Assembly: GCA_012270635.1 (NCBI GenBank)
Contig: JAAXHX010000262.1
Coordinates: 1-9,002, forward strand
Direction: 5' to 3'
Length of the DNA stretch: 9,002 nt
DNA from: Dehalococcoidia bacterium
GTDB lineage: Bacteria > Chloroflexota > Dehalococcoidia > Plut-88900
Shown piece by piece: positions 1 to 5,825 of this stretch (within the stretch, counting starts at the first letter, position 1; every line of letters begins with the position of its first letter). The notes under the pieces were generated by a model. The model worked only from the letters and a program-made list of their open reading frames with translations, did not search any database and had not been told where the DNA came from. Position numbers and translations under genes: made by a program.

Positions 1-234
1 ATTATCGACGTCAAGGGCGTCGGGCGGCTCATGGAGACCGCCATAAGCTGGGCCCGAGAAGAGAAGCCCTCCCTGGAAATTGGCGTCTGCGGCGAGCACG
101 CTGGCGAGCCCCGCTCCATCCGCTTCTTCCACGATGCCGGCGTCAGCTACGTCAGCTGCAGCCCCTACCGCATCCCCATAGCCAAGCTCACCGCCGCCCA
201 AGGCGCGATTCTAAACCCCCGCAACGGACGGTAG
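1..234 (+). CDS. ppdK: Pyruvate phosphate dikinase, C-terminal end (partial, 5' truncated by window)
   Basis: The frame is open from base 1 and ends at TAG 232-234, giving the last 77 residues of a protein that is usually about 880 aa. Pyruvate phosphate dikinase interconverts pyruvate, ATP and phosphate with phosphoenolpyruvate, AMP and diphosphate in the cytoplasm. Visible here is the end of the PEP/pyruvate-binding TIM barrel: GVCGEHAGEP (residues 28-37 of the fragment), whose Cys30 matches the family's catalytic cysteine, then YVSCSPYRIPIAKL (50-63) and AAQGAI, the standard last helix. The family usually has GGDP where this protein has AGEP, a mild substitution. The ATP-grasp and phosphohistidine domains lie outside the window. 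LLM oxidoreductase A follows 53 bp downstream on the same strand. The related PEP synthase and enzyme I share this barrel, but the YVSCSP-R-P-ARLAAAQ-type ending fits PPDK best. Confidence 0.93.
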   Translation: MIDVKGVGRLMETAISWAREEKPSLEIGVCGEHAGEPRSIRFFHDAGVSYVSCSPYRIPIAKLTAAQGAILNPRNGR

Positions 235-287
235 GAGTCTACCGGGGGCGACAACGGCAAAAGTGTCGACTCCCGATAGTAAAGTCC

Positions 288-1223
288 ATGACCAACCTCA
301 CCTTTGGCATGTCCTTCCACGAGACCTACCGGTACTCCCGCCAGGGCGTCATCGAATACGCCCGTGCCATCGAGTCCCTCGGCTTCGATACCCTCTGGAT
401 CACCGAGAACGTCCATACCGGCGCCGACGCCCTGGAACCCCTCCTCACCCTCTCCTTCATGGCCACCCACACCGAGCGCATCGCCCTCGGCCCTTCCGTC
501 GTCCTCCTTCCGCTCCGCAACGCCGTCGGCCTCGCCCACGCCGTCGCCACCCTCGACCGCCTCTCGGAGGGCAGGCTCATCTTTGGGGTCGGGACAGGGG
601 GCAACGTCCCCGGCTCCTTCGAGGCCTACGGCGCATCCCCCCAACACCGCGGTCGCTACTGCGACGAAGCCCTCCAGGTCATAAAGTCCCTCTGGACAGG
701 CCAGCCCGTCAACTCCTCTGGCCAGCTGCTGGACATCGACGGCTACGTGCTTGGAGGGAGACCGACGTCGAGCCCCCACCCGCCCATCTGGGTCGGCGGC
801 GCTGCGCCGGGCGTGTTGAGAAGGACCGCCAGGCTCGCCGACGGCTTCATCCCCCACAGCATCAGCCCCGACCTGTACCAAGACTTATGGCGCAGGATCG
901 AGGAGCATTGCGCCGCATCAGGTCGGGACCCGGCGACCATAACCCGTGCCATTCAGCTCTATTTCTGCATCGCCGACACCCGAGACGAGGCTCGATGCAT
1001 CGCCGAAAGCGCTCTGGAGCACCGATACCAGCGCCCCGTGTCCCTCGGTCCCGCCGTCGACACCCATTACGCCATCGGAACGGCTGACGACATCACCCGC
1101 ACCATCCAGACCTTCGCCGACCTGGGCGTAACCCACTTCGCCTTCTCCAACGCTCGCTCCCCGACCCAGGTCATGCCCCAAATCCAGACTCTCGCCCGTC
1201 AGATCATCCCCAACTTCCGCTAG
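288..1223 (+). CDS. LLM-class flavin/F420-dependent oxidoreductase (A)
   Basis: This is a 311-residue bacterial luciferase-like TIM-barrel protein, a normal length for the family. Members use FMN or F420 to oxidise or reduce small organic substrates in the cytoplasm. Seen directly: an N-terminal beta strand (LTFGMSF, 4-10), ARAIESLGFDTLWITE (25-40), the core block IALGPSVVLLPLRNAVGLAH (65-84), ATLDRLSEGRLIFGVGTGG (87-105), and HPPIWVGGAAPGVLRRTARLADGF (164-187), which in the family contributes to phosphate binding of the cofactor. The end IGTADDITRTIQTFADLGVTHF (263-284) is typical. ATG 288 is the only sensible start because the frame has no good codon upstream, yet no clear Shine-Dalgarno precedes it. 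Codons are strongly C-ending (Leu mostly CTC), unlike the downstream ABC gene. The cofactor (FMN or F420) and substrate cannot be decided from sequence. Confidence 0.9.
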   Translation: MTNLTFGMSFHETYRYSRQGVIEYARAIESLGFDTLWITENVHTGADALEPLLTLSFMATHTERIALGPSVVLLPLRNAVGLAHAVATLDRLSEGRLIFGVGTGGNVPGSFEAYGASPQHRGRYCDEALQVIKSLWTGQPVNSSGQLLDIDGYVLGGRPTSSPHPPIWVGGAAPGVLRRTARLADGFIPHSISPDLYQDLWRRIEEHCAASGRDPATITRAIQLYFCIADTRDEARCIAESALEHRYQRPVSLGPAVDTHYAIGTADDITRTIQTFADLGVTHFAFSNARSPTQVMPQIQTLARQIIPNFR

Positions 1224-1293
1224 CCCTCCCCTCCGTCCTCGCCGCACAGGGTCCGTCTCGGCAGGTCGATCACGACATCCACCCGGTGAGTTG

Positions 1294-1299
1294 TATACT
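1294..1299 (+). promoter_or_regulatory. Possible -10 element for the ABC transporter gene
   Basis: TATACT lies in the 204-bp gap between LLM A and the ABC gene, in a local AT-richer patch, and matches the sigma70 -10 consensus at five of six positions. No TTGACA-like -35 is seen at the expected distance, and it would give a long leader of about 120 nt. It is only a candidate. Confidence 0.25.
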
Positions 1300-1412
1300 T
1301 CATTGGTTGCGCACTGTTGCCGCGGGAACAGAAAGACCACCGCCTTTCAAGCCTTCGCCGCTTTCACATCGAGGCATTTGCCGGCATGAAGCAAAAGCCT
1401 TGAGACAGGTCC

Positions 1413-1418
1413 AAGGGA
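1413..1418 (+). promoter_or_regulatory. Ribosome binding site AAGGGA supporting a TTG start
   Basis: AAGGGA sits 9 nt upstream of TTG 1428. It is the only Shine-Dalgarno-like run between the in-frame TGA stop at 1401-1403 and the first conserved transmembrane segment, so it supports the non-ATG start of the ABC transporter. Confidence 0.6.
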
Positions 1419-1427
1419 TTAGTTAAT

Positions 1428-3338
1428 TTGATAGACGCAGACTTGGCAGATAAGACGGGCAGGTCCAGGGGCACTGTAAGACGCACCGTTGCCTCCTTCC
1501 GTCCGTACTGGATCAAGCTGCTGGGCATCGCGGCCCTAATCTTCCTGACTGCCGGGCTAGGCGTGGTCAATCCCCTCCTAATTCGAGAGGTGTTCGACGC
1601 TGCCCTGTTTCCATCTTCGGGCGCACCCGACTTAACCTTGTTATGGATTCTGGCCGGGGTGATGGTGGCAGTTGCCGTAGTGACTGGGGGCCTCGGGATT
1701 GTCCAGACTTACATGACCAATCTTGTGGGCCAGCGGGTGATGCGGGACTTGCGAGACCGTCTCTACGTTCACCTCCAGCGATTGTCTCTAGGGTTCTTTG
1801 CGGGGACCCGTACCGGCGAAATACAGTCCCGCATTGCCAACGACGTGGGAGGAATCCAAAACATCGTCACCACTACCGTGTCCAATGTTCTGTCGAACAC
1901 GGTCATTGTAATTAGCACTGTGGCTGCCATGACCGTACTTTCCTGGCAGCTCACCGTGGTGGCGGTGGGCACCGCTCCCATCTTCTTTGCTCTCTCTAAG
2001 GTCGTAGGCGACCGCCGCCGGGCGGTGACGGCCCAGTCCCAGAAGGCGGCTGCAGACATGACCGCTACCACGCAGGAGACGCTGTCCATCTCGGGCATCA
2101 TGCTGTCAAAGCTGTTTGGAAGACAAGTCCATGAAAGCGAACGCTTCCGAAAGGAAAACCAGCGGTTGGCCGACCTCTCGGTGCGCCTGCAAATGACTGG
2201 CCAGTTCTTTTTCGCGGTGATGCGAATATTCTTCTCTATTTCCCCGGTGGCGATCTATGTCATTGCGGGTTATTTGCTCACCGGGAGTGCATTTGGGGGA
2301 GTCACCGCCGGGACCCTGGTCGCATTCACCACGCTCCAGTCCAGGCTATTCTTCCCGATGGGCAGTCTCCTTCAGGTGTCGGTGGAGCTACAAGCCTCGC
2401 TGGCCCTGTTTGAGCGCATATTCGGCTATCTGGACATCACCCCCGACATTACGGACTCACCCAAGGCAATCAAGCTGGACCACCGGGAAGTTCGGGGCCG
2501 CGTATCCTTCAGGTCGGTGGGTCTTTCGTATGAAAATACCTCGGAGCGGGATTCAACCCGCCAACGATGGGCCCTGCGCGGGGTCAGCTTCCACGTCGAG
2601 CCTGGCCAACTCGCTGCTTTTGTAGGACCGAGCGGTGCGGGCAAAACGACCATCTCCTACCTGATTCCCCGCCTGTACGACCCTACGGAAGGATCAGTGC
2701 TGATCGACGGGTTGGATGTCCGAGAGATCAGCCTGGATAGCCTCACCCGACTCACCGGCTATGTGACGCAGGAGAGCTATCTGTTTCACGCGAGCATCAG
2801 GAACAACCTGCTGTATGGAAACCCCGAGGCTACCCAGCAGGAGATTGAGGCCGCCGCCCGAGCCGCCTACATCCATGACAAGATAATGGAATTCCCCGAC
2901 GGCTACGATACAGTGGTCGGCGAGCGCGGGTACAGACTGTCAGGGGGAGAACGTCAAAGGTTGTCCATAGCCAGGGTAATTCTTCACGATCCTCGTGTAC
3001 TGATACTGGATGAGGCCACGTCGGCGCTGGACACGGCAAGCGAACGCCAGGTCCAGGCAGCCTTGCAACCATTGATGCGCGGCAGGACTGCCATCGCCAT
3101 AGCGCATCGTCTCTCCACTATCATGGCGGCAGACGTGATCTTCGCTATGGACGGCGGCAGGATCGTGGAGCAGGGAAATCATGCAGATCTCCTAGGACAA
3201 GGAGGCTTGTACGCACGGCTCTACCAAGAGCAGTTCGAGGGCGGGCGCGTCGAGTGTCGCTGCGAAGACGGGGTAGTGCTGTGCGACGGCACTGTCGAGC
3301 CGTTTGCTGAGCCAGCCTTGTCCATCGTCGGCAGGTGA
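1428..3338 (+). CDS. ABC exporter half-transporter (fused membrane and ATPase domains)
   Basis: This 636-residue protein has the MsbA/LmrA/BmrA-type layout: a six-helix exporter membrane domain (about 27-335), then a nucleotide-binding domain (about 355-605). It should dimerise in the inner membrane and export a lipid, drug or peptide on ATP hydrolysis. ATPase motifs are complete: Walker A GPSGAGKTT (400-408), Q-loop Gln448, signature LSGGERQ (504-510), Walker B VLILDEA with Glu529, D-loop SALD and H-loop His560. The coupling-helix region GFFAGTRTGEIQSRIANDV (122-140) is typical. Past residue 605 is an odd short tail with a Cys-X-Cys pair (VECRCEDGVVLC) not usual in the family. The start is TTG, backed by AAGGGA 9 nt upstream. 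Leu codons are mainly CTG, CTA, TTG and TTA rather than the CTC of its neighbours, which may mean a different history. The substrate is unknown. The partner may be another copy of itself, since no second half-transporter is adjacent. Confidence 0.95.
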   Translation: MIDADLADKTGRSRGTVRRTVASFRPYWIKLLGIAALIFLTAGLGVVNPLLIREVFDAALFPSSGAPDLTLLWILAGVMVAVAVVTGGLGIVQTYMTNLVGQRVMRDLRDRLYVHLQRLSLGFFAGTRTGEIQSRIANDVGGIQNIVTTTVSNVLSNTVIVISTVAAMTVLSWQLTVVAVGTAPIFFALSKVVGDRRRAVTAQSQKAAADMTATTQETLSISGIMLSKLFGRQVHESERFRKENQRLADLSVRLQMTGQFFFAVMRIFFSISPVAIYVIAGYLLTGSAFGGVTAGTLVAFTTLQSRLFFPMGSLLQVSVELQASLALFERIFGYLDITPDITDSPKAIKLDHREVRGRVSFRSVGLSYENTSERDSTRQRWALRGVSFHVEPGQLAAFVGPSGAGKTTISYLIPRLYDPTEGSVLIDGLDVREISLDSLTRLTGYVTQESYLFHASIRNNLLYGNPEATQQEIEAAARAAYIHDKIMEFPDGYDTVVGERGYRLSGGERQRLSIARVILHDPRVLILDEATSALDTASERQVQAALQPLMRGRTAIAIAHRLSTIMAADVIFAMDGGRIVEQGNHADLLGQGGLYARLYQEQFEGGRVECRCEDGVVLCDGTVEPFAEPALSIVGR

Positions 3339-3460
3339 GCCTAAACACGGCACTCTTGAAGTTGTACCCAGTGCAAGAACACGGCCCAGCCCATACCCTC
3401 TTTCGGTCGGTACCGAGGGGCCCCAAGCCCCACACACCCAAATGCCGCACTCCCATACGC

Positions 3461-3466
3461 TATAAT
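3461..3466 (+). promoter_or_regulatory. TATAAT -10 element of LLM B promoter
   Basis: This is a perfect TATAAT, 40 nt upstream of the ATG of LLM oxidoreductase B, in context CTATAATGGCCCC. The expected -35 window (3438-3443, CCAAAT) does not resemble TTGACA. The same CTATAATRGCCC context recurs before the amidohydrolase at 4933. Confidence 0.7.
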
Positions 3467-3490
3467 GGCCCCTGACACCCGACCCCCTTC

Positions 3491-3496
3491 AGGAGG
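3491..3496 (+). promoter_or_regulatory. Ribosome binding site AGGAGG of LLM B
   Basis: A perfect AGGAGG lies 9 nt before ATG 3506. It fixes that start codon and implies strong initiation. Confidence 0.8.
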
Positions 3497-3505
3497 ACCA
3501 CACCC

Positions 3506-4537
3506 ATGAAAATGGACTTCAGCGTCGCCTGGGGCCGAGAGCTCGCCTCCTACGAAATCGCCGACCACGCCATCGCCGCCGAACAGGCCGGCTTCGACAT
3601 GCTCGGCATCATCGACACCCAGAACCTCGCCCGAGACCCCTACCCCGCCATGACCATCGCCGCCCTCAACACCAACCGGGTGTGCATCGGCCCGTCCGTC
3701 ACCAACACCTTCACGCGGCACCCCTCCGTCACCGCCAACGCCATGGCCACCATCGACGAAATTTCCGGCGGTCGGGCCTGGATCGGCCTGGGCTCGGGAT
3801 TCAGCGCCGCCCGCACCATGGACGTCGGCGTTAGGCCCATGGCCCTTCTCGAAAACGTCATCAACTTCATCCACGCCTACACCTCTGGCCGGGAAGCCGA
3901 GTTCAACGAGGCCAGGATGCACAACGAATGGATAAGCCGTCGGCTCCCGGTCTACGTCCACGCCGCCGGCCCGAAGACCTGCGACATCGCCGGCAGGCTC
4001 GGAGACGGCGTTCTTCTCTGCTCCAAGGGCAGCCCCATCGTCGCCCGCTGGTGCCTGGACCTCGTCCACCGCGCCGCCGAGTCCGTCGGCCGGGACCCCA
4101 ACGATCTGGACATCCGCGTCTGCCTGCCCATCTACGTCGAGGAGGAGGGCGGTCGGGGCTGGGATGAAATGGCCGCGTCCATCGCCACCATGTGCACCGG
4201 CTTCTACCTGTCCATTTTCCGCCACGACTCCAACCCCGCCGTCCGCAGCCTCATCAGCCAGCTCGACGCCGACCTCCTCCAGGACCTCAAGCGCGTCCAC
4301 GATGCCTACGACTACTATCAGCACGAACGCGTCGACGCCGACCACGCGAAGCTCGTCACCCGACAACTCGTCGACTTCGTCGGCCTATACGGCCCCGCCG
4401 ACCAGATATGCGAACGCATCTACCAGCTTCAGCAGGCCGGGGTGAAGGCCCTGGACTGCCACATGTGGACCTTCCTAGATAAGAAGAAGCAAATGCGCCT
4501 CATCGGCGAAAAAATCATGCCATATTTCAGGAACTAA
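3506..4537 (+). CDS. LLM-class oxidoreductase (B), Mer-like F420/FMN type
   Basis: A 343-residue luciferase-like TIM-barrel protein. Its core resembles the methylenetetrahydromethanopterin-reductase-like branch: IGPSVTNTFTRHPSVTANAM (61-80), then ATIDEISGGRAWIGLGSG (81-98). LPVYVHAAGPKTCDIAGRLGDGVLL (147-171) is the usual cofactor phosphate-binding stretch. The C-terminal part (about 215-290) is an insertion-rich helical region, and the end VGLYGPADQICERIYQLQQAGVKAL (292-316) is the standard last barrel elements. It probably carries out a two-electron reduction or oxidation with F420 or FMN in the cytoplasm; the substrate is not identifiable. It has its own TATAAT and AGGAGG, and a strong terminator-like hairpin lies about 170 bp after its stop, so it looks monocistronic. 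Codons are strongly C-ending. It is a distinct subfamily from LLM A and closer in its core motif to LLM C on the minus strand. Confidence 0.9.
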   Translation: MKMDFSVAWGRELASYEIADHAIAAEQAGFDMLGIIDTQNLARDPYPAMTIAALNTNRVCIGPSVTNTFTRHPSVTANAMATIDEISGGRAWIGLGSGFSAARTMDVGVRPMALLENVINFIHAYTSGREAEFNEARMHNEWISRRLPVYVHAAGPKTCDIAGRLGDGVLLCSKGSPIVARWCLDLVHRAAESVGRDPNDLDIRVCLPIYVEEEGGRGWDEMAASIATMCTGFYLSIFRHDSNPAVRSLISQLDADLLQDLKRVHDAYDYYQHERVDADHAKLVTRQLVDFVGLYGPADQICERIYQLQQAGVKALDCHMWTFLDKKKQMRLIGEKIMPYFRN

Positions 4538-4551
4538 CCTTCCCACCGGCA

Positions 4552-4754
4552 CAAACCAGACAGACACCCGCCTCGCTGACCGATATCTGCATCTGCCTGT
4601 TCCTCTCCCCTAATCCCATCCCCCCTAGTGCAAACTAGACGTGTACCCGCGCCACTGAGCGATGTCTGCATCTGCCTGTTTCCCTCCTCTATCCCCCCCT
4701 AGTACAAACTAGAGGGGCGCCCACATCGCTCTGCGATGTGGGCGCCCCTCTGTT
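4552..4754 (+). repeat. Three tandem copies of a 50-bp element
   Basis: Copies at 4552-4601, 4631-4680 and 4705-4754 align without gaps. Each starts with CAAACYAGA, has GATRT near position 31 and ends in CTGTT. By hand count copy 1 and copy 2 match at 40 of 50 positions, and copy 2 and copy 3 at 33 of 50. The spacers (29 and 24 nt) are C/T-rich and both end in CCCCCTAGTR. Only copy 3 forms a perfect hairpin; the same positions in copies 1 and 2 no longer pair well. Confidence 0.75.
4711..4751 (+). terminator. Strong hairpin terminator after LLM B
   Basis: Arms 4711-4729 and 4733-4751 are perfect reverse complements over 19 bp, with a TCT loop. The stem can be lengthened by AAAC (4706-4709) pairing with GTTT (4752-4755) past one bulged T. 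The tail is GTTTATCTTCC, T-rich but not a clean U-run, so intrinsic termination is likely but not certain. It separates LLM B from the amidohydrolase promoter. Confidence 0.7.
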
Positions 4755-4760
4755 TATCTT

Positions 4761-4795
4761 CCCCCTCTCCCTTAAAGGCCCTAAGGGAGAGGGGG
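4761..4795. repeat. Palindromic REP-like element
   Basis: Arms CCCCCTCTCCCTTA (4761-4774) and TAAGGGAGAGGGGG (4782-4795) are perfect complements around a 7-nt loop, AAGGCCC. The pyrimidine-arm/purine-arm design resembles dispersed intergenic palindromes found in many bacterial genomes. Whether it is repeated in this genome cannot be seen from one window. Confidence 0.55.
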
Positions 4796-4809
4796 CCAGG
4801 GGGAGAGGG
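4785..4809 (+). repeat. Homopurine mirror repeat and G-quadruplex motif
   Basis: GGGAGAGGGGG (4785-4795), then CCA, then its exact mirror GGGGGAGAGGG (4799-4809). Four G-runs of 3, 5, 5 and 3 are spaced by 3-nt loops (AGA, CCA, AGA), which fits the standard quadruplex pattern. The first half is also the right arm of the 4761-4795 palindrome, so the two structures would exclude each other. Confidence 0.55.
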
Positions 4810-4904
4810 TTCCCGCGGGGTGGGGAACGTCGAAATCAGGGGCGAAGGGAGTCGAAGGGCGAACCGGGTTCCCGTGGGGGTGGGGGGCATCCCCCCCAAT
4901 GCCC

Positions 4905-4910
4905 TATAAT
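4905..4910 (+). promoter_or_regulatory. TATAAT -10 element of the amidohydrolase promoter
   Basis: A perfect TATAAT in context CTATAATAGCCC lies 22 nt before ATG 4933, so the transcript leader would be short (about 16 nt). The -35 window at 17-bp spacing (4882-4887) is GGGGGG, part of a GGGGGG-CAT-CCCCCC inverted repeat, not TTGACA. Confidence 0.7.
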
Positions 4911-4921
4911 AGCCCTCACCT

Positions 4922-4926
4922 GGAGG
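4922..4926 (+). promoter_or_regulatory. Ribosome binding site GGAGG that sets the amidohydrolase start
   Basis: GGAGG lies 6 nt before ATG 4933. The frame is open back to an ATG at 4738, but that extension would cover the palindrome, the purine repeat and the TATAAT, so this site decides for 4933. Confidence 0.8.
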
Positions 4927-4932
4927 ACGAAC

Positions 4933-5793
4933 ATGAGCGACAATCCCACTAGAGGCATCACCGACTGGCACACCCACTGCTACCTCCCCGAGCACCGCAG
5001 CCCCGAGGCCATGGCCGAGCGCATCAAGTACGGCGTCCGCGGCGGCGAAGCCTGGCCCGATGAGCATCGCGCCGCCATGGACGAGGGCAACATCACCCAG
5101 TTCGTCGTCGTCAACGTCCCCCGTCGCCCGGGCCACGAGGTCCCCAACGAGTTCATAGCTGAGTACTGCTCCCTATACCCGGGTCGGGCCATCGGCCTTG
5201 CCTCGGTCCACCCCAACGACCCCACGGCCTTCGACGATTTCGAGAACAGCATCAAGAATCTCGGGCTCAAGGGGCTCAAGCTCTCCCCCGTCTACCAGGC
5301 CTTCGATCCCTGGTCCCCCGAGGCCTGGCGCCTCTATTACATGGCCCAGGACTTCGGCGTGCCCGTGATGTTCCACATGGGCGGCATGTACGACCCCAAG
5401 GGCACCCTCGAATGGGGAGACGTTCTCGCCCTCGATAAAGTTGCCCGCGCCGCCCGAGACCTCAAGATAATCGTCGCCCACTTCGGCCAACCCCAGATGC
5501 AGGAGACCGTCATGCTCCTGCGCAAAAACCTCAACGTCTTCACAGACCTCTCCGCCCGGTTCCACCGCAAGTGGCAGCTCTACAACGGCCTCCAGGTCGC
5601 CATCGAGTACAAGGTCACCGACCGCATCCTCTTCGGCTCCGACTTCCCCGTCATGAAGCCCGGCCTCGCCGCCGACGCCTTCCGCAACATCAACGACTGG
5701 GGAGACGGCATCAAGCTCCCCCCCATCCCCGCCGACCTCATAGACCGCATCCTCCACGAACGACCCTTCTCCCTGATGGGGCTGGAGGCCTGA
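4933..5793 (+). CDS. Amidohydrolase-related TIM-barrel metal-dependent hydrolase
   Basis: From ATG 4933 the protein has 286 residues, a usual size for the amidohydrolase-related (ACMSD/LigW-like, PF04909) family of metal-dependent hydrolases and decarboxylases. Visible ligand motifs are HTH (13-15) on strand 1, FHMGG with His148, VAHFGQP with His183, and FGSDFPV with Asp237, which together make the expected metal site. LGLKGLKLSP (110-119) is typical of the branch. It has no signal peptide and should be cytoplasmic. The reaction may be hydrolysis of a lactone or amide, or a decarboxylation; sequence alone does not decide. It has its own promoter and ribosome binding site. The DUF5671-like gene begins 32 bp after its stop and may be read through from it. 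Codons are strongly C-ending, like LLM A, LLM B and the D-aminoacylase homologue. Confidence 0.88.
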   Translation: MSDNPTRGITDWHTHCYLPEHRSPEAMAERIKYGVRGGEAWPDEHRAAMDEGNITQFVVVNVPRRPGHEVPNEFIAEYCSLYPGRAIGLASVHPNDPTAFDDFENSIKNLGLKGLKLSPVYQAFDPWSPEAWRLYYMAQDFGVPVMFHMGGMYDPKGTLEWGDVLALDKVARAARDLKIIVAHFGQPQMQETVMLLRKNLNVFTDLSARFHRKWQLYNGLQVAIEYKVTDRILFGSDFPVMKPGLAADAFRNINDWGDGIKLPPIPADLIDRILHERPFSLMGLEA

Positions 5794-5825
5794 ATAGAGT
5801 TCGTATCCGCGGTCCGTAGGCGGCG

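Larger units (their letters stand above)
4538..4932. other. Repeat-rich 395-bp intergenic region
   Basis: No credible gene lies here. In order it holds: three tandem copies of a 50-bp element separated by C/T-rich spacers (4552-4754), the last folding into a perfect hairpin; a second palindrome (4761-4795); a purine mirror repeat (4785-4809); two copies of a GGGTTCCCG-type G-rich unit at 4807 and 4866; and the promoter and ribosome binding site of the amidohydrolase. The plus strand changes abruptly from C/T-rich (before about 4780) to G/A-rich (after it). Confidence 0.85.

Noticed and set aside
165..881. Minus-strand open frame of 238 codons opposite LLM A
   Set aside because: It is a shadow of the C-rich third positions of the real gene, with low-complexity Gly/Val/Glu content and overlap with the ppdK end.
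263..1087. Plus-strand frame with a GTG start overlapping LLM A
   Set aside because: The product is Arg/Pro-rich low-complexity sequence typical of an out-of-frame reading of a GC-rich gene.
1386..1403. Five-codon ORF (MKQKP) upstream of the ABC gene as a leader peptide
   Set aside because: It is too short to judge, has no ribosome site and no attenuator-like hairpin follows, so chance is the simpler view.
3396..3420. Hairpin TCGGT/ACCGA after the ABC gene as a terminator
   Set aside because: The stem is only 5 bp with no T-run after it, so it is too weak to annotate.
3341..4366. Long minus-strand open frame (341 codons) opposite LLM B
   Set aside because: It lies antisense to a clear LLM gene. 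Its composition (Val, Asp, Gly and Glu runs) is what C-ending codons give when read backwards, and it shows no recognisable motif.
4552..4754. CRISPR array
   Set aside because: There are only three diverged copies, the spacers are short, similar to each other and C/T-rich, and no cas genes are nearby.
4738..4932. N-terminal extension of the amidohydrolase to ATG 4738
   Set aside because: It would translate through a terminator arm, a palindrome, the purine mirror repeat and the TATAAT. GGAGG and the first family motif support ATG 4933.
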